From positions 62,001 through 126,000 of the forward strand of contig CANMPK010000004.1 of the NCBI GenBank assembly GCA_947499725.1: 64,000 bases of DNA. Reading direction: 5' to 3'. The stretch is from an uncultured Paracoccaceae bacterium (GTDB lineage Bacteria > Pseudomonadota > Alphaproteobacteria > Rhodobacterales > Rhodobacteraceae). The notes below the pieces were generated by a model that searched no databases, was not told the DNA's origin, and was given only the letters and a program-made list of their open reading frames with translations. The position numbers were made by a program, and so were the translations under genes. Below, piece by piece: positions 58,532-64,000 of the stretch; within the stretch, counting starts at the first letter, position 1, and each line of letters begins with the position of its first letter.

Positions 58532-59530
58532 ATGGACATCGCAGAGCTTCGCGAGAAAATTCTAAAGCAAGATCGTCGCGCCTTGGCGCGCGCGATAACG
58601 CTGGTGGAAAGCGGGAGGGCAGATCATCGTCAAATGGCGTCTGATCTACTAGAAAGCCTGCGCTCAGAGACATCGCAAGCGATGCGCATTGGCCTGTCAG
58701 GCACGCCGGGCGTTGGCAAATCTACCTTTATTGAAAGCTTTGGCATGTACCTGACGGGGCAGGGCAAGCGAGTCGCTGTCTTGGCGGTGGATCCGTCTTC
58801 TGCGCGGACGGGTGGGTCGATCCTTGGCGATAAAACGCGGATGGAACGCCTTTCACGAGACAAAAATGCCTTTATCCGCCCCTCACCAAGCCAAACCCAC
58901 TTGGGTGGCGTTGCGCGGCGGACACGTGAAGCCGTGGCTTTGTGCGAAGCTGCGGGGTTTGATATCATCCTGATTGAAACCGTAGGCGTCGGCCAATCTG
59001 AAACAGTTGTTTCAGAGATGTCTGATCTTTTCTTGCTATTGCTGGCCCCCGCGGGCGGGGATGAGTTGCAAGGTGTGAAACGCGGCATCATGGAGATCGC
59101 CGATCTGATCCTTGTGAACAAAGCCGATGGAGACCTGAAAGCGACAGCCACACGCACATGTGCCGATTATGCAGGGGCCTTGCGGCTGCTGCGCAAACGT
59201 CCGCAGGATCCGCGAGAGTTCCCAAAGGCGATGACTGTGTCGGCACTGGAAGAACACGGGTTAGAAAAGGCGTGGTCCGAGATGTGTACCTTGTCTGATT
59301 GGCGTAAGGCAGAAGGTCATTGGGATACGCGCCGTGCAAGCCAAGCGCAGTTTTGGTTTCATGAAGAACTGCGCCAAGGGGTTTTGGTGCAATTGGAAAC
59401 CGCTCAGGCTCAAGCGGAAATTCAAGAAAATCTTGCGAAAGTCGCAACCCTGCAGATGGCACCGGAGCGAGCTGCCGCAGAGGTGTTATCGGCTTTGAAT
59501 ATTCAAACAAATCTCAAGACTCGCAAATAA
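58532..59530 (+). CDS. meaB: methylmalonyl-CoA mutase-associated GTPase MeaB
   Basis: A 332-residue G3E GTPase that protects and reloads the B12-dependent methylmalonyl-CoA mutase. Walker A is [28 protein letters not shown] and [10 protein letters not shown] (here ETVGVGQSE) are typical, with NKADGD. I start at ATG 58532, with AGAGGAAAG upstream; the frame extends 24 codons back. The mutase gene is not in the window, but the epimerase (mce) is. Divergent from hrpB. Confidence 0.95.
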   Translation: MDIAELREKILKQDRRALARAITLVESGRADHRQMASDLLESLRSETSQAMRIGLSGTPGVGKSTFIESFGMYLTGQGKRVAVLAVDPSSARTGGSILGDKTRMERLSRDKNAFIRPSPSQTHLGGVARRTREAVALCEAAGFDIILIETVGVGQSETVVSEMSDLFLLLLAPAGGDELQGVKRGIMEIADLILVNKADGDLKATATRTCADYAGALRLLRKRPQDPREFPKAMTVSALEEHGLEKAWSEMCTLSDWRKAEGHWDTRRASQAQFWFHEELRQGVLVQLETAQAQAEIQENLAKVATLQMAPERAAAEVLSALNIQTNLKTRK

Positions 59531-59585
59531 ATCGCGGAAACTGTAATTTCCGCACGGGGATTGTCATTTCCTTGTCGTGAATCAC

Positions 59586-59614
59586 TTGACGTCCCCCAGA
59601 TTCGGGCCTAAAGA
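59586..59614 (+). promoter_or_regulatory. predicted promoter of rpmB
   Basis: TTGACG at 59586-59591 and TAAAGA at 59609-59614 are separated by 17 bases. Transcription would start near 59621, leaving a leader of about 86 bases that contains two hairpins. Confidence 0.55.
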
Positions 59615-59630
59615 CGCCCAACGAATTTAC

Positions 59631-59681
59631 GGGTGCGGCCCATGGCGGCACCCATTTGCTTTATCGGGGCAGCTATCCCCG
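59631..59681 (+). promoter_or_regulatory. two-hairpin leader of rpmB
   Basis: Hairpin 1 is GGGTGC-G-GCC / GGC-G-GCACCC around a CAT loop (59631-59653), nine pairs with one G-G mismatch. Hairpin 2 is CGGGG / CCCCG with a seven-base loop (59665-59681). They sit between the predicted promoter and the ribosome site GAGGA, and could be a ribosomal-protein autoregulatory leader. Confidence 0.45.
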
Positions 59682-59706
59682 TAGACCGTAAAACGAGGAT
59701 GATGCT

Positions 59707-59997
59707 ATGTCGCGCCGTTGCGAACTGACCGGAAAAGGCCCGATGACTGGCAATAATGTCAGCCACGCGAAAAACAGAACTCGTCGTCGCTTTCTGCCGA
59801 ACTTGAACGACGTTACACTTCAGTCCGAGACCCTGGGTCGCGGTGTAAAGCTGCGCATCTCTGCGGCAGCTCTGCGCACTGTTGATCACCGCGGTGGTCT
59901 GGACGCGTTTCTTGCAAAAGCAAAAGACGTTGAGCTGTCTGATACAGCACTGAAAGTTAAAAAAGAAATCGCGAAAGCACAGGCAGCACAAGCCTAA
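59707..59997 (+). CDS. rpmB: 50S ribosomal protein L28
   Basis: A 96-residue large-subunit ribosomal protein. [34 protein letters not shown] and the C-terminal [15 protein letters not shown] are typical. It is monocistronic, with a -35/-10 pair upstream and a very strong terminator after. ACGAGGA precedes the ATG. It has no zinc-ribbon Cys motif. Confidence 0.98.
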   Translation: MSRRCELTGKGPMTGNNVSHAKNRTRRRFLPNLNDVTLQSETLGRGVKLRISAAALRTVDHRGGLDAFLAKAKDVELSDTALKVKKEIAKAQAAQA

Positions 59998-60027
59998 TTT
60001 CTTTTCTATTCACTGGACAGTGAACTT

Positions 60028-60064
60028 AGCCCCGCCTGACATTCAGGCGGGGCTGTTTCGTTTT
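60028..60064 (+). terminator. Rho-independent terminator of rpmB
   Basis: AGCCCCGCCTGA / TCAGGCGGGGCT is a 12-bp perfect stem with a CAT loop and a T-rich tail (GTTTCGTTTT). Confidence 0.95.
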
Positions 60065-60105
60065 GTCGCTTTCCATTCGGTCTGGAAGTGGGCAAGAAAG
60101 GTTGA

Positions 60106-60453
60106 ATGACGACTCTGCGTTCATATCTTTGCGGCTTGCTTGCGCTGATCCTTGTTCTTACGGGGCAAAGCGTTGCAATGGCGCGCGGCATGCCATTGGC
60201 GGCTGGATTGATCGAGATATGTTCAGGCGGTCGTGCGATCATGATCATGGTCGACGAAAATGGCGAGCCAACCGGTGGCGCGCATATCTGCCCTGAGTTT
60301 ACGCTAAACATCACAGACCCTGTTCCCGCGCAATCTGGCCCAAGTCGCCCGCAAAGCTTTGCGCCAGTCGCAGAGGTTCTAGAGGCCAATGTTGAAGACA
60401 CTCAGCATCGTCAGCAATCGGGCTATGCAAGGGCGCCGCCTTCTTTCTCTTGA
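60106..60453 (+). CDS. secreted hypothetical protein, probable copper-locus partner
   Basis: A 115-residue protein with a signal peptide (LLALILVLTGQSVAMA). The mature part has two Cys, in EICSGG and HICPEF, and ends in a Gln/Arg/Pro-rich tail. The position directly before a PCuAC copper chaperone (39 bases) suggests a role in copper handling; the layout recalls small DUF2946-like proteins, but the match is not clear. I do not assign a function. Confidence 0.65.
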   Translation: MTTLRSYLCGLLALILVLTGQSVAMARGMPLAAGLIEICSGGRAIMIMVDENGEPTGGAHICPEFTLNITDPVPAQSGPSRPQSFAPVAEVLEANVEDTQHRQQSGYARAPPSFS

Positions 60454-60492
60454 TTTTCGACCTATCTAACATTTTGAAATCAGGAGACAGTT

Positions 60493-61014
60493 ATGTCTAT
60501 CAAATCCCTTTCGCTGGCGATCGCCGCTTCCCTTACCATTGTTGCGCCGGCATTTGCGGACAGCAAAATTATGATCCACGACGCTTACGCGCGTGTGGCC
60601 TCTAAAGCTGCGAAAGCAGGGGCCGCTTTCCTTGAAATTCACAATATGGGTGATGAAGACGATCGCCTTGTTTCGGTGGCGTCAGAAGTCTCAGTGCGTA
60701 CAGAGCTACACACGCATGAAGATCAAGGCGATGGCGTTATGAAAATGCTGCATGTCGAAGACGGCTTTGAGATCAAAGCGGGTGAAACCCATGCTTTGGC
60801 GCGTGGTGGGGACCATGTGATGTTCATGGGGCTAAAGCAACCTTTGGGTCACGGTGATGTTGTGAATGTCACGCTGACCTTTGAAAAAGCGGGTGAGATC
60901 CTGCTGGAAATCCCTGTCGATCTAGAGCGCAAAGACGAGCATGGTGATCATCATCATGGTCATGACGCACACGGTAAAGCTGCTGAAAAAGAAGACGCGC
61001 ACGCGCACCACTAA
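60493..61014 (+). CDS. PCuAC-type periplasmic copper chaperone
   Basis: A 173-residue protein with a signal peptide ending AFA. The cupredoxin-like domain carries the H(M)x10Mx21HxM-type set of Met/His residues: ELHTHEDQGDGVMKM and GGDHVMFMG. The last 25 residues form a His-rich tail (HGDHHHGHDAHG). The family delivers Cu(I) to the CuA site of cytochrome oxidase. GGAGA precedes the ATG. The His tail is a possible metal store. Confidence 0.92.
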   Translation: MSIKSLSLAIAASLTIVAPAFADSKIMIHDAYARVASKAAKAGAAFLEIHNMGDEDDRLVSVASEVSVRTELHTHEDQGDGVMKMLHVEDGFEIKAGETHALARGGDHVMFMGLKQPLGHGDVVNVTLTFEKAGEILLEIPVDLERKDEHGDHHHGHDAHGKAAEKEDAHAHH

Positions 61015-61020
61015 GGATGC

Positions 61021-61054
61021 CGCGGTAAAGGGCACGGTGTTGTCTTTTACCGCG
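61021..61054. terminator. possible hairpin terminator between PCuAC gene and cobB
   Basis: CGCGGTAAA (61021-61029) and TTTACCGCG (61046-61054) are perfect nine-base complements with a 16-base loop. No good T tract follows. The right arm overlaps the 3' end of the cobB gene. It may terminate the copper transcript or act as a processing hairpin. Confidence 0.35.
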
Positions 61055-61739
61055 CCAGTTCAGCCGTAACCCATTCTGGTACGATCTTGGTGGCTGGCCC
61101 AAAGTGCGTCTCAGAAAAGCGTGACGCCCCTGCTGAGGGTTCTAGATTCAATTCAATTGTATGGGCGCCAAAATGATCTGCCTCTGCCACGAAGTTCGCT
61201 GCGGGGTAGACTTCGCCAGAGGTTCCAATCGAGATGAATACATCTGCCTCTGCCAAGGCCGCGCCGATGCGTTCCATTCCATAGGGCATTTCGCCAAACC
61301 ATACGATGTCAGGCCGTGTTTGCTGCGCACCACAGCTCGGGCACACCCCTTCGGGTGACATTTCCAAAGGTGCTGCCCAGCGATGATCACACTGGTGACA
61401 CAGCGCCCCCTCTAAGAAACCATGCATATGCAAAACATTCTTGCTTCCGGCCTTTTCGTGCAGCCCGTCCACGTTCTGCGTCACGATAAGGACCGATCCT
61501 TTGTGTTCGGCCTCAAGCTTTGCCAAAGCGTGATGGGCGGCGTTTGGCGTGGCTTCGCGTGCCTGTGCGCGACGGGCATTGTAGAACTGATGCACCAGCT
61601 TCGGGTTGCGGGCAAAGGCCTCTGGCGTGGCGACATCTTCGATACGGTGCTGCGCCCATAACCCACCTTCATCGCGAAAGGTGCCAAGCCCACTTTCTGC
61701 AGATATGCCTGCGCCTGTTAGGATGACGATGTTGCTCAT
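61047..61739 (-). CDS. cobB: NAD-dependent protein deacylase (sirtuin)
   Basis: A 230-residue Sir2 protein that removes acyl groups from lysines. GAGISAESGLGTFRD, TQNVDGLHEKAG and HMHGFLEGALCHQC with a later CPSCG zinc site are diagnostic. I start at ATG 61739, with GAAAGGA upstream; the frame continues 58 codons further. Deacetylase or desuccinylase preference is not resolved. It is divergent from the tyrosine phosphatase gene. Confidence 0.96.
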   Translation of the reverse strand: MSNIVILTGAGISAESGLGTFRDEGGLWAQHRIEDVATPEAFARNPKLVHQFYNARRAQAREATPNAAHHALAKLEAEHKGSVLIVTQNVDGLHEKAGSKNVLHMHGFLEGALCHQCDHRWAAPLEMSPEGVCPSCGAQQTRPDIVWFGEMPYGMERIGAALAEADVFISIGTSGEVYPAANFVAEADHFGAHTIELNLEPSAGASRFSETHFGPATKIVPEWVTAELAR

Positions 61740-61812
61740 GGTGGGTCCTTTCGCGGCTAGCCTTCGGCGCAGGGTGGCTCTAGAAACAGACTGTGCAAGA
61801 AAGGGTCCTATC

Positions 61813-62244
61813 ATGAAAGTCTTGTTTGTCTGCCTTGGCAATATTTGCCGCAGCCCGTCCGCAGAAGGCGTGTTTCGCACTATGTCAGATGCCGAGACGG
61901 ACAGTGCTGGCACCTCTGGCTGGCATGTCGGGGATGCACCCTACGGCCCTATGCAAAAGGCAGCCAAAAATCGTGGATATGATCTATCCGATCTGCGTGC
62001 GCGTGCCTTTGTGGCGCAAGATTTTGACCGCTTTGATCTGATCATTGGGATGGATGATAGCAACTTGCAGAACATCGAAGCGCTGCGCCCAGTTGGCAAT
62101 GAAACACCAGTGGTATGCTTCACAGATTACGCACCAAGCAGCGGCATGAGCGAGGTGCCTGACCCTTACTACACACGTGACTTTGATGGGGCGCTGGATC
62201 TTATCGAGGCCTGCGCGAAAGGGCTGCAAGCCGATATCGGCTAA
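61813..62244 (+). CDS. low molecular weight protein-tyrosine phosphatase
   Basis: A 143-residue phosphatase. The P-loop CLGNICRS (Cys7) is at the N-terminus and the general-acid Asp is in VPDPYYTRDFD. MKVLFVCLGNI is the normal start, so ATG 61813 is chosen. In bacteria the enzyme acts on tyrosine kinases of polysaccharide synthesis or arsenate; the substrate here is unknown. Its stop directly abuts the stop of the LysR gene. Confidence 0.94.
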   Translation: MKVLFVCLGNICRSPSAEGVFRTMSDAETDSAGTSGWHVGDAPYGPMQKAAKNRGYDLSDLRARAFVAQDFDRFDLIIGMDDSNLQNIEALRPVGNETPVVCFTDYAPSSGMSEVPDPYYTRDFDGALDLIEACAKGLQADIG

Positions 62245-63216
62245 CTATTTAGTCGTGTCCAAGATCGTGAAAGCGCCATCGAGGAAAGGCAGTTGCTTCA
62301 CAGCTGGGATCACCATCTTATCCTTAGCCAAACGCTTCACTGTCTGCGCAACCTCACGCGGGACGCTGTCCGTCCAATCGTGGCTGGCATAAAGCGAAAT
62401 TTGACGTGAGAACGGCGCGAAGGGGAGCGGGTGGGCCGTGATCTGGTCGTGAAAACGCGTGGCGCGCATATAGCCAAGCGGGGTTGTGATCGCCCAACCA
62501 ATACCGCGCGCGACGCTCGACATCAGCGCCAAGTGGCTGCCGATCTCGAAGCGATCTGAAAACTGTAATTTCAGCCGAGAAAGCTGCGCATCGATTTGGC
62601 GCGCGATCAATTGTTGTCGGTCGTATCGTAGGAACGGCAGGTCCTGCATCACGCGCTCTACGCCTGCTTGCGTCGGGGCATGTGAGGCGGGGGTAACCAA
62701 AACAAAAGGATCGCGGATCAAAGGGAATTCGATGACGCCGTCCATCACCTCACCTGTGCTCGCGGCAATACCGATGTGCAGGCGTTTTTCTTTGATCGCT
62801 TTTGTGATGTCCTGACTGCCGGCGGTGATCAGCTTGAAGCGACACTTGGTTAGGCTTTCTGCCAAGATGGTCACGAGGCGTGGTGTCAGGTCATTGTCAA
62901 AGTCATCGATCACCCCGATCGACAAAGTGCTGAGATGGGATAGATCCATCACCGTAAGTTCGGATTGGGCCACGCGAAGCTCTGATAAAACAGAGCGCGT
63001 GCGGGTCAAGAAGCTGCGGCCTGCTTGCGTCAATTGCATGGGGCGTTTGCTGTGGTCCATCAAATGAACGCCTAACGCAGTTTCCAAATTTTTAATTTGT
63101 TGGCTAACGGCGGGCTGGCTTAGTCCAGTGGACTCTGCGGCCAAAGCAATGGATCCTGTGGCCGCAAGTGCCTCAAAAACCTCAAGTCCACGTAAAGTTA
63201 CGCCTTTGGTCAGCAT
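62245..63216 (-). CDS. LysR-family transcriptional regulator
   Basis: A 323-residue regulator with an N-terminal winged HTH (EALAATGSIALAAESTGLSQ, then AVSQQIKNLE) and a C-terminal effector domain. The HTH is canonical. The ligand is unknown. It lies between the phosphatase gene (convergent) and a small secreted protein gene upstream on the same strand. A regulatory target nearby cannot be named. Confidence 0.93.
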   Translation of the reverse strand: MLTKGVTLRGLEVFEALAATGSIALAAESTGLSQPAVSQQIKNLETALGVHLMDHSKRPMQLTQAGRSFLTRTRSVLSELRVAQSELTVMDLSHLSTLSIGVIDDFDNDLTPRLVTILAESLTKCRFKLITAGSQDITKAIKEKRLHIGIAASTGEVMDGVIEFPLIRDPFVLVTPASHAPTQAGVERVMQDLPFLRYDRQQLIARQIDAQLSRLKLQFSDRFEIGSHLALMSSVARGIGWAITTPLGYMRATRFHDQITAHPLPFAPFSRQISLYASHDWTDSVPREVAQTVKRLAKDKMVIPAVKQLPFLDGAFTILDTTK

Positions 63217-63338
63217 TCCGCATTCTCCCGCTAGATTTGTCTTTTGTGAATGTAGACAGGGGAGCGGTCAATCAGAACTTCGCCGAAAGGTCAGGTGGGA
63301 CTGTCGTTTGGATCAAACTGGACTTAGACGTGCTTGGT

Positions 63339-63650
63339 TTAGCTGCACTGAGATGTCGCGCTTTTGCTAAAGGCGGCATAACGGTCCCAAAACTTTTCAT
63401 GTGCGCTGCTGTCGGATCGGCGCATCTTTTGCGCTTTTTCAGGATCTTTGAAAAATCTCGCTGCTGTCCGTTGCTCACTGCGAGACAGCGCGCGGTTTGC
63501 TACGGATTGAATGCAGTTACACAGGCTGCGCGATGCTGACTTTCGGTCCGCTTGAATGCATGCATTCGAAATGGGGCCTGCAACCGCAATTGTGTTGGTA
63601 AGGGGCATTAAAGAGAGCGCGAGTGCCAGTGCGGCTGCGTGTTTTACCAT
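63339..63650 (-). CDS. small secreted hypothetical protein
   Basis: A 103-residue protein with a signal peptide (MVKHAAALALALSLMPL, cleavage near AVAG). The mature part has four Cys: NACIQADR, LCNCIQSVAN and a C-terminal SQCS. The helix-rich Arg/Lys sequence RTAARFFKDPEKAQKM is characteristic of a family widespread in this group, whose function I cannot name. I start at ATG 63650 with AGAGGGA upstream; the frame extends 48 codons back. Confidence 0.75.
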   Translation of the reverse strand: MVKHAAALALALSLMPLTNTIAVAGPISNACIQADRKSASRSLCNCIQSVANRALSRSEQRTAARFFKDPEKAQKMRRSDSSAHEKFWDRYAAFSKSATSQCS

Positions 63651-63867
63651 TGTGTCCCTCTGACTGCTTCGAATGGGCGTTTTGTTAAGGCTTAGTATGA
63701 CGCAAAACTCTAAAACTTCAAAGAGCCGTATTGGGCTGAAAAGAAAGGGAAACTTCGTGAGTGGCGAAAATTTGCTTTTCGAGGCTTGCTGCAAGCCGGA
63801 AGAAAAATCAAATTTCCTTTAGGTTTTTTCGGTCTGGCGATTAGGCTGGGGTGAGGAGGAACCAGCA

Positions 63868-64000
63868 TGCCAACAATTACACAAGGCGGTGCGCGCCAAA
63901 CCGTTATCACAACATTCGAAGTTACGCCGGGGACCTGTCAGGACTTGGTCGATGCCTTGGGGAAAGCCTATGAGGAAGTCATATCGCTTCAAACCGGATT
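63868..64000 (+). CDS. ABM-domain (antibiotic biosynthesis monooxygenase-like) protein, partial
   Basis: A frame starts at ATG 63868 with GAGGAGG 7 bases upstream and runs off the window. The visible 44 residues, including VITTFEVTPGTCQDLVD and EEVISLQTGF, match the start of a dimeric ferredoxin-like ABM domain, found in small monooxygenases and heme-degrading enzymes. The catalytic part lies outside the window, so only the fold is suggested. Confidence 0.6.

Overview
The window reads as an ordinary chromosomal segment of a marine-type alphaproteobacterium of the Rhodobacterales (Roseobacter group). The evidence is a GcrA cell-cycle regulator, a SAM-II riboswitch in front of metZ, a type IB GTP cyclohydrolase (folE2), a CIRCE-controlled groESL, a MeaB plus methylmalonyl-CoA epimerase set, and the linked ftsY / DMT transporter / yciB block. 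Gene density is high and genes lie on both strands in short operons. I see no insertion sequence, prophage, integrase, CRISPR array, rRNA or tRNA.

Layout. 0-8 kb: the edge of an unknown gene, a Do-family periplasmic protease, a lipoprotein, an adrenodoxin-type ferredoxin with an FG-GAP-like secreted protein, purD facing xseA, and an AlkB-type hydroxylase. 8-13 kb: an unusual one-chain NuoE-NuoF-like diaphorase, then ftsY, a DMT transporter, yciB and a tiny lipoprotein. 13-18 kb: a GST, riboswitch-controlled metZ, folE2 behind a structured leader, an LprI-like protein and trkH. 18-26 kb: a minus-strand cluster (HAD hydrolase, MaoC, ribF, a cysteine-cluster protein, threonine aldolase), ppaC, a DUF2161 nuclease-fold protein, a beta-propeller protein and an XRE regulator. 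26-38 kb: groESL, an EamA transporter, carB, pabB-pabC, cfa and aspS. 38-50 kb: the DUF1800/DUF1501 pair, a response regulator, methylmalonyl-CoA epimerase, small membrane proteins, nitroreductase, two tandem M48 lipoprotein peptidases, an IMPACT-type protein, a cluster of GTAG-headed REP-like palindromes, a pentapeptide-repeat membrane protein and rimO. 50-64 kb: asmA-like, gcrA, an orphan ABC-2 permease, argD-argF behind a possible arginine leader peptide, hrpB, meaB, rpmB, a copper chaperone pair, a sirtuin, a low-Mr tyrosine phosphatase, a LysR regulator and the edge of an ABM-domain protein.

The most interesting material is regulatory RNA. There is a clear SAM-II aptamer with an extra hairpin and a terminator before metZ. 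A 15-codon ORF ending Arg-Arg-Leu-Arg-Arg lies upstream of argD-argF. Paired hairpins precede folE2 and rpmB, and an unexplained double hairpin precedes the first M48 lipoprotein. The triple GTAG palindrome at 45966-46065 and the decapeptide-periodic pentapeptide protein next to it are the most accessory-looking elements. All functional calls come from reading motifs by eye; no database search was run.
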